DNA of 64,000 nt from Orientallactaga sibirica (Eukaryota > Chordata > Mammalia > Rodentia > Dipodidae). Shown in pieces: positions 10,570 through 21,890 of the stretch. The notes beneath the pieces were generated by a model. It had not been told where the DNA came from, did not search any database, and worked only from the letters and a program-made list of their open reading frames with translations. Each line of letters opens with the position of its first letter. Positions within the stretch are counted from its first letter, which is position 1. The translations under genes and the position numbers were made by a program. The stretch covers positions 42,166,501-42,230,500 of the forward strand of contig JAEOAD010000012.1 in assembly GCA_036365145.1 (NCBI GenBank). The letters are read 5' to 3'.

Positions 10570-12950
10570 AGTTTTAGCTGTAGTGTATTTTAACTGAAAA
10601 ATAATTATATTAATACATATATTCTATTCACACAACAAAAAATCACTTCTGATTAATAGAAATTTGAATCATAATCTTTTGCTTATCATATAAAATAAAC
10701 ATACTGTGAGCCTCATTTGCTGACGTGTGGATTTCCAGGGTCCAAGTAGCAATTATTTGACTTATCATCATGGAATGTTCTAAAGTGACAAATAGAAGCA
10801 TTATTTAAATATACTGAAGCTGGCATAATTGAATATGCCATGGAGTTGGTGCAAAGTATTTAAAAGTGCTCTGAAATGGATGACAGACAAACATAACCTC
10901 TGACTGAATTGGCACATGATTCAGGAGCTCCAGATTTTTCTTATGATTCTATCAGGGTGTAATTAACTGAAAAGATGAGAACGGCGCCTAAGATTAATGA
11001 TAACATCAATAAGCTATCTGAACTTGGGCTAAAAATGAATACATGGAACACAGCAATTAAACACATTTAGTTTAAATAAAGAACCTTCAGGTGCCAGGAA
11101 AATTACCTACTACTTTTATGTTTCTACTGGGAAATATTTCTTGGTTTGGGGGTAACGAAGGCATCTAAAAACCAATGGAAACAATAAAAAAAGATTAAAA
11201 ATACTCTAGAAAGAAAGCATCCCCCCCGCCATTATTATCTTAAAAATTCTTAGTAAAATAACAGAGTGGATATTAAGAAAAAAATATTATATATGCATCA
11301 AGGGAATACTGAAAGTCTGGGTGATAAATAGCAGGAATATATGCAGAGCGTATCATGCCAGACATATGCAATTGCTTTCCTTTGATCAAATTACAATGTG
11401 CATGAAGGGAATTCAGTGAATGTACTGGATCTGGACTTGACTCAGTCATTTCCTTTATGCCTTGTGGAAGCTTGCTTAACATTTTCATTAAAACTAGCTT
11501 AACAATTTACACTGACATATAGCCTGAAATAAGTTTATTAATTTGTAAAGAAAAGGAAGATGAGATTTAGCAGCTATATCTAAGCTGAGGGAGGTGAAAA
11601 ACTTGAATGGGCATTAGAGTAATAGTCTCAAAGGACAATGGGAGATAGTTAAGGACTATGTAGCCTAGATGTTAATACAGTGGTGTAGGACTGAATGGGC
11701 TTCTTACATATTAAGATTCAATATTCATTTGAAGAATAAAGAATGTTTTACAATGTAAGACTGAAGCCACTCTGTCATCTTGTAGATATGCTAGCAAAGT
11801 CCCTGGCCTACCACCACAGACCACTTTTACTGACAGAAAAAGCACTAATAGTTTCATTTCTAGAGAAAACTGAGCTATAAAAAGTTGTTATATAAACTTT
11901 TGTTCCTCTGAATTAAAATAAAAGACCAAAACTCTTGAATACAGAAAAACTTGTTGAAATAAAAATACACTTCCTGTAGAAAATTTGCAAAATATTACCT
12001 TTGATCTCATCTAAATTTTGGTCATTAACCATGATCTTTGTTTTCTCACCACCAATAGCAGTGCCCTTAGCATATGGCTGCAATGCATTCTTATCATCCT
12101 TATTACCTTCATTATGATAAGGAAAGCAGCTGTTGTAACAGTTGCTTCCATTTATTTCTTACACGAATGTGTTGGCAACTATCCTTGATCCTGATATAAC
12201 CAATAATCTGTGTTTTGCAAAACATGTTTTCTAATTTATCAATCACATCATAGCCAATTGGCAGTATGGAAATCCATGCTGCCAAATAAAAGCTTCGATA
12301 GAAGTAAATTGTTTCACCACAGAACCAAAATACACCTCATTCAAGGTAATAGTTCCAGTCTGCAATAGCAGCTACTGAAAGGTGAAATCTTACAATAGTG
12401 TAGTGTGCCAATGTAACCAATTCCAGGGCTTGCTGCACAGAGGACCACACATTCTGGAGAGTGGTTGCTGTCTAAAGCTCTCCTGGCTTTCTAGCAGGAA
12501 GACCCATTGACCTCATTGATGTGTTCTCTCTCCACTCTTCTTAATACAAAATTCTTCCCCTCCCTCAAGTGTGCTTATAATAGCTGGTTATGCCTTATAA
12601 AATGCCACTGGTTTTGAACCAGAAAATATGGTAATGGATTGGCTAACATGTGATCTTGTCCCTTTAGTCACACACAATTCTGTTTAAAACAAATATACTG
12701 TAACTAAGAATCTTGATCCTGTTTTCATCACACTATAGAAAGACATTTGAGTAGGATCAAGAATTAACATAAATTGAGGAAAAAAGTGAATAACAGAAAT
12801 GGTATTGTCATTTTTGAAATTTGGACATTTATCAACATTTGGAATTCCAAGCCATGTAGTTCCCATAGCATGAATTCACAAACTAGAGAGAAATTTAGCT
12901 GAGTAAGAGCTTAAACTCTCTTTTGCAAAACAAATTAAAAGTATATAAAA
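10570..12950. other. Intergenic, unrecognised
   Basis: AT-rich, low in recent repeats, no gene recognised. One of the longer repeat-poor stretches in the window. Confidence 0.45.
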
Positions 12951-12953
12951 ACA

Positions 12954-13235
12954 GGGCTGGAGAGATGGCTTAGTGGCTAAGGCACCTACCTGCTAAGCCT
13001 AAGAATGCTGGTTCCAATGTCCAGCAGTTCCAACCTCCAGGTCTCATGTGTAGCCAGATGCAAAGTGAGGCAAAGGCGCAATGCTGCACTTGCCCACAAG
13101 GGGGCGCACGCATCTGGATTTTGTTCACAGCAGCTGAGAGACCGCTGCCGCGCCCATCTCTGTCTCCCTCTCCCTCTCTGTCTCTCTCTCCAAAAATAAA
13201 TAAAAAATAATAATATATATATAAATAAATATATA
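12954..13235 (+). mobile_element. B2-like SINE, long subfamily, plus strand
   Basis: Begins GGGCTGGAGAGATGGCTTAG, the B2-type tRNA-like head with box A/B sequences, contains the long-subfamily core (GCGCAATGCTGCACTTGCCC) and ends in CT-rich then AAATAAATA tail. Confidence 0.93.
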
Positions 13236-13289
13236 ATTGACAGAGAAAGACAGCCTGAAGATTGAAAAGGAAAACATCAACACATATAC

Positions 13290-13291
13290 AA

Positions 13292-13322
<31 letters not shown>

Positions 13323-13323
13323 A
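13290..13323. repeat. (AAAT)n microsatellite
   Basis: About eight tetranucleotide units. Confidence 0.95.
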
Positions 13324-13565
13324 CAAGACATTTTAAGCTTTCCTATTTAATGTGACGCCTAGAATAGCTGAGATAAGGTTTTGGTGGGTTCTAGTATTTG
13401 CTTTTCTCTTTATCCAAATCATTCAGTCATCATAGTCTAGTACATTTTGCCAGTCTTCAAGGTTTTAAAAATACATTGTATAGTAGACTTGCCCAAGGAA
13501 GCCCCCACATCCTACCAACTTCTGGAATAATGTAACTTTGATGAGTGGGTTTTTTTTCTTTCTTC

Positions 13566-13787
13566 TGAAAGAGAGAGAGAGAGAGAGAGAGGGAGGGAGA
13601 ATGGGCGCTCCAGCGGCTTCTCAGCTACTGTGAATGAACTACAGACATGTGCACCCCATTGTGGGCAAGTGCAGCATTACGTCCTTGCATCACTTTGCGT
13701 CTGCTAAACGTGGGACCTGGAGAATCAAATGGGCATTCTTAGGCTTCGCAGGCAGGTGCCTTAACCGCTAAGCCATCTCTCTAACCC
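13566..13787 (-). mobile_element. B2-like SINE, long subfamily
   Basis: GA tract, ATGGGCGCTCCAGCGGCTTC, long-subfamily core and head ending GCCATCTCTCTAACCC. Confidence 0.92.
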
Positions 13788-13795
13788 TAGAGGTT

Positions 13796-13937
13796 TTTCT
13801 CTTTCTCTCTTTCTCTATCTCTCTGAGATGGGCCTTGAACTTGCTATGTAACTGAGGATGGACTTGACCTTCTGATCCTTTTTCTTCTGTTTCCAAAATG
13901 CCAGGATTGCTGGCATGGACCATCATCCCTAGCTTTG
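13796..13937 (-). mobile_element. Old B1-related SINE
   Basis: GAGATGGGCCTTGAACTTGC, TATGTAACTGAGGATGGACT and CCAGGATTGCTGGCATGGAC follow the reversed proto-B1/B1 order without the newer diagnostic bases. It abuts the previous SINE. Confidence 0.75.
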
Positions 13938-13939
13938 AA

Positions 13940-14700
13940 GATAACATATTATACTCCCAGCCAGAGTTGAAGGTGGTCCATGAATCCATTTGTGCCATGG
14001 CTTTTTTTGTCTTATGTCTTATGAAAGCAGACAGGTGGTTTCTTAGAGTCCAGGACACAGAGCATAGAGACTTTAGGAAAACAGCATTTCATGTATGTAG
14101 GTGGTTACGTATGTTGGTTTTCCACATTTTCTTGGGCTTCAGGATATTCTGGACAGGAAATGTTCAGTTGGAATTGGTCATCAGTTTAGGGAAAAAACTG
14201 CTTACAAAGGGAAATTATTGCTTTTGTGAAATAAGTTACTCATGCAAGGCCATGCAAAGCTACATGGAGAGATACCAGGGCCCAACATGAAGCAATGAGA
14301 AATCAGGTGAAGCTTGGATTATATTCTTTGTTTTTTCATGGGAGAAGGGACAAGGTAGAATGAGCAGATGAGGAGGTTTGGGGCTGGATCTTGTGAATAA
14401 TTTTAGAGGCTGTGGAGAAGTTCCCAGTTGTCTACTACCTAGCTGTGGGGTAATTAGAGCAGTAGAACTCATTTCCAGGTATGGAATAGGTATGCCAGCT
14501 CTAGGTGGTCCTTTGGAGTGTGGTTGCCTTTTTAGAATGTACGTTCTGGGTGCAGATGAGTACTTTGCTGTTTCTAAGCATTGGTTAGCCTTGGGATGGG
14601 CAGTCAGTGAGGTCTCCATAACAGAGCACCAAGAATACGGAAACGAAGGTGCTGCAATCAATACAGGACTCTAGGATGAGGATAGAAGCTAGGCAGTGAG
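13940..14700. other. Intergenic, unrecognised
   Basis: Open frames of about 130 codons occur on both strands here but resemble nothing known and lack gene context. Confidence 0.4.
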
Positions 14701-15090
14701 AAGTTGAGAACTTGGCTCCTTGTTCTGCTTGCTTGCTATGACTGGCATTCCATGAGGGCTCCAGTCTCAGACCTTTGTATTTGCTCCTCCTTCTACCTAA
14801 GCTATTCTTTCCAAAGGCATCCTCTTAGCTTCCTTCCTTCATTCCTTTGGGCTTTCTATGTTTTCCTCACTACTCAAAATTACACCCCTCCCAAGAGTCC
14901 CTCTACAATCACTCCTTCATTTTCTTCTCTAATTTCTGCATCTGGCTCATTTGCATGTACCACTTCAGCGAGCTCTACAGAGGAGAGGGCTTTATCTGTT
15001 TGGTTCACTGCTGTGTCTTCTTGACCTAGAGCAGATTCTGTACTTGGTAGGTGCTTAGCAAATAAAATCTGTCTAATGAATAAATAAGCA
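14700..15090 (+). mobile_element. L2 LINE 3' end
   Basis: TTTGTATTTGCTCCTCCTTC at the left and, at the right, GTTCACTGCTGTGTCTTCTT, GTAGGTGCTTAGCAAATAAA and TGAATAAATAAG reproduce the L2 3' end (tail of short direct repeats). Ancient and inactive. Confidence 0.75.
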
Positions 15091-17150
15091 GAGGAGAAGT
15101 GAAGGCCAACAACAGTCAACTTAAAGCTATGTTCTGTTTTCCAGAAACCTAACTATATCACTCTCGTTTGCAAAACCTTTGATGTTCCACTTTGGACAAT
15201 GAACCATTTGTGGTGTCCAATTTGGCATGGAATGGGGCAGAAAATAGGTGACAGCTATAGAGAGAGACTACCATTAAGCATGAAGAATCAGGCCCAAACA
15301 AGAATTCAGAGAAAAATTGAAGAATCACAGTTACCAGGAGAACAGAAGTCAACTCTTCCCCAGACTCATGGGCAGAGAGGGGTGTGGTTTTCCCTGAACA
15401 TGTGGCATGGATAAGCAAATCATTTTCAATGTTCAAAGAAAAAGATGACAGACAACTGGGCACAGATGTCTGCAGTGACACTGCAGAGTGGCCTCAGGTA
15501 AAGGACAGAGCATGAATGAATAAGAAGCAGCAAGTCTGACTGTGCTTCTGAGCTAAGTGCACATCACAGAGAGAAGGAAGTACTTTTGATTTTGTGGCAG
15601 TGAGGAGACAAGGTTCCTGCCTAACAAAACTCCTGATACTTCCTAGATGATGCTGTCTTCCTGAGAAGGAAGAACAAGCTGCCAGCCTAAACAGGCATAA
15701 CTTGTGAGCCAGCAGTGCGACAACATGCACAAGGGCACCAGTATGTGTAAACACAAACACCACTGGTCTCTAAGTGTTGGCAAACTTCCTCTGTTTTGCA
15801 CATTTTCAAGATTCCATTTTGGAGATTTTTTTCCCCACTTAATATAATACTTTGCTCTGCTTTGCCACCTAATTTTTCAATCACCTACTTCTAGCTGATA
15901 ATAAAAGAAATGAGTAATATCCCAAGTGGATGTTCAATTCTCTGTATGTATTACAAGGAACTCCTTGTACATAATAAAATAGACTATTTCTCTAAACTGA
16001 GGGTAATTTAAGTTAGTTTTATTTTGATGTGTCAAGTCCATGTGGACCTATGAAACAAGAAAACACGAAATGTAATAGAAAGCTTGCTGATTAGATACAT
16101 TGCATTTCAAATGAGTTTCAGTATGTGGATAAAAAGAAATATTTTTTTCTGTAAGTGATACAGGGAAAATATTTAAATGTTGAGTAAAACTGTGTAATTT
16201 TTATGTTCACAGTTTTGTCAAAAAGATGTTATCTTTCCAGTAGTATCATGCTATCAAAGATGCAAACCTTAAATCAACAGCTGCTACACCTCTAGCAAGT
16301 TATGAATTTTTCCTGATTTATAGCAATCATTCTTTTTATTTCTTTTCTCAGTCAAGCAGGGAAATTAAGGTTATTTTCATGTAAAAGATACACACATTGT
16401 GGCTTAGTATCTAACATAATCTGCATCTCTAACTTTTTAAATTAAATTGCTATTGAAATGAAAGTGATCTGAGGGCTCTTTCTGATTAATAACAGAAATA
16501 TTGTTAGTAAATATAAAGTGGAGACAACATCATTTACATGAAAATAAGGAAGGAGATAACATAGACATAATAACTGGAATCATTTTTATGGTTTGTATTA
16601 CACTGACATATCAGAATATGATGAAGATAAAAGTGAGGGAGATTTGTGATGACAGAAGAAAAAAATTCTGCTGTTTTATTTTTGTTGTAGGTGTTCTTAT
16701 TTTTAATCTTCATTTCCTAAAATAGATCAGAAAACTTTGTCTTTTGTGAGTTTAGGTAAATAATATATTTAAATTCAAATCCAACTTTGCATAGTGACCT
16801 TGAAGTCTCTAAAATTGTCCCAACTCAGTATAACTTACTTTTATTGTCTGTAATTCATTATTTATTGTTCCAATGACTCTGCAGGGCAAGGAACTATCAC
16901 AGTACCTGTGTGTTTGGACAAGGGCAATGAAACCCAATACGTGACACAGTGCAAAACAAAAACTCAAATCCATGCCTTGTGACTCATCAGAAGGAAGTTT
17001 GCAACATATGGAAATCTTAAACATCATGTAGCATAGACTCCTGATTACACGGAAGACTATCTAGGGATTGTCAAGCAGCCAGTAGAGAAGTTCTCAATCA
17101 GGGTTTTTAGCTGACTCATGTGTGATTACTAATGCTCATTTTACTTATCC
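15090..17150. other. Intergenic, unrecognised
   Basis: No gene or clear repeat. AT-rich towards the right. Confidence 0.45.
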
Positions 17151-17154
17151 TAAC

Positions 17155-17340
17155 CACATAGGGACTTTTATGTGCCAGGAAGTTTGGTAAGCACTTTTTA
17201 AATACTAACTGTATGAGACAGATAAAATTATTCTATTCTATACATGAGAAAACTGAGGGTAATCTGAGCAAGGAAACACAGCTAATAAGTTACAAAGATA
17301 AGACAGAAGAGTTTGGCACTGTCCTCAATCTCTGACACTT
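17155..17340 (+). mobile_element. MIR SINE
   Basis: TTATGTGCCAGGAAGTTTGG, ACATGAGAAAACTGAGGGTA and ACACAGCTAATAAGTTACAA are the conserved MIR core in its usual order. Confidence 0.75.
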
Positions 17341-17559
17341 AAAGACACTAAGTCTGCCTTCCTGTATCAGTCATTGCACCTTTAATATAGTAAACCTTCT
17401 CCAAGTTCAGAGACTTACATGGCAAACATAATATTCTTGCTCTCCAGTCCTTAGGCTTAGATGTTTGTTCTTTCTGTTGTGGGTCAGATGGCTTGTATTC
17501 CCGACTGTCAGGTGGGGCTAGGATCAGCTAAATAAGTAATTTAATTTTTTTAAATGCAC

Positions 17560-17790
17560 GTTTTTGGGTGCCCACACATGTGGAAGTTTGCATGAGAGGG
17601 TAGGCCAGAGAGCAACCCCAGGTTCCTCAGGAATGCCATTCATCTCTTTTGAGACAGGGACTCCCATTGGGCTAAACTCACAAATTAAGCTAGACTGACT
17701 ATCCAGCCAGTTTCAGAGATCTTCCTATCTCTGCCTCCCCAGCACTGGTATTTTAGGTACATACCACCATGCCCAGCATTTTAAATTTAT
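17560..17790 (-). mobile_element. B4-type SINE fragment
   Basis: GGGTAGGCCAGAGAGCAACC, then TTTTGAGACAGGGACTCCCA, CTAGACTGACTATCCAGCCA and CCCCAGCACTGGTATTTTAG. Reversed B4 lacking the ID end. Confidence 0.7.
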
Positions 17791-17794
17791 TTTA

Positions 17795-17944
17795 TTTATT
17801 TGTTTTGGTTTTTTTGAGGTAGGGTCTCACTCTAGTCCTGGCTGACCTAGAATTCACTATATAGTCTCAGGGTGGCCTCAAACTCATGGCAATCCTCCTA
17901 CCTCTGCCTTCTGAGTGCTGGGATTAAAGGCATGTGCCACCAGG
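17795..17944 (-). mobile_element. B1 SINE
   Basis: TTTTTTTGAGGTAGGGTCTC through GGCATGTGCCACCAGGG. Inserted directly beside the B4 fragment. Confidence 0.92.
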
Positions 17945-18489
17945 GTAAATTTTATTTTTTTTAAAAAATAGTGATACTCTTATATCTCCTCTTCCTAGCC
18001 CCCTCCCACTGAAGGCCTTTCTCAGTACAGTTATTGGTATTCACTGTAAGGTCCTAAAGACCTCTGTCTTTTTTTTTTTGTTGTTGTTGGGGGTGGGGAG
18101 GTAAATGTGCCTTGGATTAATCTTACCCATCCTGTAACTCTTAGAATCTTTCCACCTGGTTTTCTGGAATATTACCTAAGTGTTGTTGAGCATGTCAGAA
18201 GTCTGATTTAGTGTTGAGTTCTCTGTAGCCTCTGGATTTCTGCTTTGATGGGTTTTGAGTGACCACTGTGTCTGTCATTCCCCTGGAACTGGTTGTCAGG
18301 CTAGCAGTAAGAGCAGTAGTTCAATTTTACATGAATACTGCCTTGCATTTTCTAAATGGTTCCTGGGGATCAAACACATGACTTTATGTTTGCAAAGCAC
18401 ATACTTTAAAAGTGAACTATCTTCCCAGCTCATGTGTGTGATTTTTGGGAGAACAACACTAAAGAGGAGGAGCACCCCCATGTGCTTGT

Positions 18490-18935
18490 TTTTTAGCTTT
18501 CTATTACTATACCAAACCTTGCAAGTAGTTAATTTACAATGAAGAAAGTTTTGCTTTGGCTCATGGTCAGTCAAGGTTTCAGTCCATGTTTGCTTGGTAT
18601 ATTATTTTTAAGCTTTTAGTAGTGGGATAGTGTAGCAGAGAAAATGGCTCATCTCATCTCATTGCAGCCAGGAAAGGGAGAAGGAAAGGGAGAGACAGAA
18701 TGAAAGGAGTGGAGGGAGGGGCTAAGTAGGGGCATAGAAAAAGAAGAGAGAAGGGAAGGGGGATGGGAAAGATAAACAAAGGTCCCAAAATGATTTCTAA
18801 GGACACCCCTTCCCTATCTCTCACTATCCCCACACTCTGAAGGTTCCAGTACCTCCCAATCATGCCATAGGCCTGGAAGCAAGCTTTAAATAGTGGGCTT
18901 CTTAGACATTCAAAATACAGGCTGTAGCATGATCT
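18490..18935 (-). mobile_element. MaLR (ORR1-like) LTR
   Basis: Reversed MaLR LTR order: GCTCATGGTCAGTCAAGGTT, TCATTGCAGCCAGGAAAGGG, purine tract, AAGGTTCCAGTACCTCCCAA, and AGACATTCAAAATACAGGCT at the LTR start. Subfamily from memory only. Confidence 0.65.
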
Positions 18936-19019
18936 TCTCAGGTGGATCAACAGAGTACAGTAGTCTAACACAAACATTTACAGGCCTTTCTCCACAACAC
19001 ATTTGCTAGCATGACATTG

Positions 19020-19830
19020 TGGAATGCAAGTTGGATTCTGTCATTTGTATATGGTTTGTTCCATAGTGTTCATGTCTTTGGGATCTTGGTCCTCATTATA
19101 ATGATGTTGGGAAATGGGACTTCTAAGTTGTGGGCCTTGTGAGAGGTTCTGACTTCAATTCAAGAACTGCCATTGGAAAGGATTAACATAACTCTCATGG
19201 GACTCCTGAAAAATATGAGACTGAGTTGTTTGTTATAGGCATGGGTCTGACCCTTGACTGCTGTTGCAGTCAGCTTTGTGTTGCTGGCTGAAAACATCCG
19301 ACCAAGAGCAGCTTGTGGGAGGAAAGGGTTTATTTTGGCTTACAAACTTGAGGGAAGCTCCACGATGGCAGGGGAAAAGGATGCCATGAGCAGAGAGTGG
19401 ACATCACCTCCTGGCCAATATCAGGTGGACAACACAGTAGGAGAGTGTGCCAAGTACTGACAAATGGAAGCTGGCTATAACACCCATAAGCCTGCCTCCA
19501 ACAAAGACACACCTCCATCAAGGTTCTAATTTTCAGATTGCCATCAGCTGGGGAATCAAGCACTCAGAACACAAGTTTATGGGGGACACCTGAATCAAAC
19601 TGCTACAACCCTGAATCATATCCTGGCTTCCTGTGATGTGATCTCTCATGGTATCATTTCACATATGGTTTCTACCATGATGTACTCACCATAACTGAGC
19701 CAAGGCCTATGAATTTCCAGATCTGTGAGTTAAATTAAGCTCTTGTCTTCCTAATTAATGTTAACCTGCCTCAAATACTTTGTTGTGGTAAAGAATAACT
19801 GATTTAGGACAATACATTAGTACTATAGGA
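19020..19830 (+). mobile_element. Older MLT1-like LTR, interrupted
   Basis: Two halves, 19020-19249 and 19613-19830, read on as one element: GTTCATGTCTTTGGGATCTT, AATGGGACTTCTAAGTTGTG, then CTGTGAGTTAAATTAAGCTC and ACTTTGTTGTGGTAAAGAAT. They are separated by the younger LTR at 19255-19607. Confidence 0.55.
19255..19607 (-). mobile_element. Solo MaLR LTR, complete
   Basis: 353 bp, begins TG and ends CA, and is bounded by ACCCT on each side (19250-19254 and 19608-19612). The complementary strand carries GTTTGATTCAGGTGTCCCCC near its start and AGCCAAAATAAACCC near its end. The same family occurs at 48494-48841 on the plus strand. Confidence 0.85.
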
Positions 19831-19959
19831 AGTATATTTCCTCTTGGAGGGAGGGAGAAGACAGTCAGTGTTTCCTGAATATTCATTCAAAACATCTTTT
19901 TTTAAAAATTCCTGATTGTCACTATAAATAAAATGAAGACTAGGTGTGAAGGAGGTTAA

Positions 19960-20608
19960 TATCTAGCATATGTAAAAACTGCAAAATTTAAGCATCAAAA
20001 AAGAACAAAGAACAATTATACCAATTAACAAATGGGTCAATGAACTGAACAGTCTCAAAAGAAGAAATATAAGTGGCCAATCAATATTTGAAAAAGTGGT
20101 CAACATCCTTGGCCAGCAACAACATGTAAATTAAATATGTAAATTAAAACTACTTTAAGATTCCACAATCACAGAAAGACAATCATCACATGGTCTCACT
20201 CATCTGGATCAGCCCTAGTTGCTCACATACCTGAATGGTATCTCCAGGCTTGGACAATAGGGAGGGTAGGGTGTGGGAGAAGGGAAAGGGTGGGGTTGGG
20301 GTTGGGGACACAAAACTGAACCCAAATTGAATTGGTACCATAGAATTCTATATCCTGGAAGTTAGACTGAAAGGTGGAACCCTCAAGAGGATCTTAGGGG
20401 AAGCACCTGAATCAAAGGGCCCTGGAGAGGGTGAGATGAAGCCTAAATTTAAATTTCTCCTGTTTCTTTTTCTTCTCTGTCTTTTACTTTTTTCTTTTCC
20501 ATTGGCACTGGCCTGTAATTCCCTGTACCAGGATGTGGTTTACATCTACAATGAGCTGTAGATCAGAGAGACCTACTAGATCTCCCGAAACAAACAAGAC
20601 AGACTTTT
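19960..20608 (+). mobile_element. L1 LINE, ORF2 end and 3' UTR (left half)
   Basis: AATGGGTCAATGAACTGAAC, TCAAAAGAAGAAATATAAGT, AAGTGGTCAACATCCTTGGC and TTAAAACTACTTTAAGATTC are the end of L1 ORF2 on the plus strand, followed by a G-rich 3' UTR. Frame is broken. The element continues at 21460 after an inserted L1. Confidence 0.8.
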
Positions 20609-21459
20609 TTTCAATTTATTTTTTATTATTTATTTTAATCTTACATTCATGTTGGTGCCTCCAGAAGCCTCCTCCCTGACCTCCACCCTCATAAGGGACC
20701 CTCCTCATTGGGGAATGTGGGTTGTGCATTATGGGGGTAGCAAACAGTTATGGGGGAGAGGCAAAGTCTCTGTGCATAATGACCCAACTTATGGTTCTAA
20801 CACTCTTTCCACTCCCTCTTCCACACATTTCCCTGAGCCACATTGGGTTCATTTTAGTTCTACTTCAGTGATGAGGTCTTGGGAGCCTCTGTGTCTCTGG
20901 ATATCTGGCTTGGTAGGAGTTGAATGTTCTCTGTGTTTATCTCCTTCAGCCTTGTTCTGGTGTCAGGTTCACCAAGAAAGCTTCACTCTTGCCCATTTCC
21001 CCTGTTACTCTTTGGTTTCAGCTGGGGCCCTGGTGAGGTGCGATAGGTTGATCCTCCCTTCAGGTTCGTCATCCATCTGAAAAAGAGAAGCAAATTCTCC
21101 AATGGAGATAGAAGTTAGTACCAGATAGATGGAATGGCCATAGTTATTTTAGAGAGAATTTTATGTGCATAGGCCCTCTTCTAGCCCACATTTGGTGGGA
21201 ACTTGATATTGGAGACTGGGCTCATTTTTTGTACATGGTTTTGACTTATTTCCCAGTTCCAGCTATGAGTTCCATTCCACTGAATGGATCTGTTAGCCAA
21301 ATCAGGAGCTGTTGGTTACCCACTATGGGTGTGTGCCACTATTGCACTTGTTTGAGCATTGTGTCAGGTTGTTTACTACTGAGTAGCTTAGACTGTGAGT
21401 TGTTTGGACAGATATCAGTCATCTTCCCTCAGTTGCTCGTGGCACTAGACAAGCTAACT
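20609..21459 (-). mobile_element. 5'-truncated L1 inserted in the other L1
   Basis: Reversed L1 3' end, about 850 bp, with its A-rich tail as T-rich sequence at 20605-20640. A 13-bp direct repeat AAGACAGACTTTT lies at 20596-20608 and 21460-21472. Its 5' part (about 21270-21440) is the inverse of 21640-21800 in the host L1, so the two belong to related L1 subfamilies. Confidence 0.85.
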
Positions 21460-21890
21460 AAGACAGACTTTTGTCAGAGCACTTGATTACCCACCAGAAG
21501 TTAATGGTAAGACCCTACTGCTGAAGATACCATATACTGTCAGCACGGACCATCAAGAGACCTGGTTGGAATCTGGAGGAGAGCCAGTCCCTAGAAAATT
21601 AGTCCATCTAGTGCTGGAAGGTGCTACATGAACTTCCAGGGGAAAGTGGCCAACATCTGTCCAAACAACTCAAAGTCTAAGCTACTCAGAAGCAAACAAG
21701 CTGATGTGATGCTCACACAGTGCAATAGTGGCACATAGCCATGGCAAGTAACTGTCTCCTCTTGGATTGGCTAACAGATCCACTTAGTGTAAAGGAAACC
21801 ATATCTGGAACTGGGAAACAAGTCAGAATCATATCTAGATAGCAATTTGTACTTTCTGTATGACAATAGGCTTAACTTTTTTCCACCTAA
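21460..21890 (+). mobile_element. L1 LINE 3' UTR (right half)
   Basis: Continuation of the plus-strand L1 after the insertion, starting with the second copy of the 13-bp target repeat. Contains CTGTCCAAACAACTCAAAGT and AACAGATCCACTTAGTG, both present in inverse in the inserted L1. Confidence 0.75.

Noticed and set aside
12954..13030. tRNA-gene-like box A/box B sequence
   Set aside because: It is the tRNA-derived head of a B2-like SINE, with its body and tail attached.
14260..14661. 133-codon minus-strand frame
   Set aside because: No similarity to known proteins, no splice or promoter context, and a comparable frame exists on the other strand.
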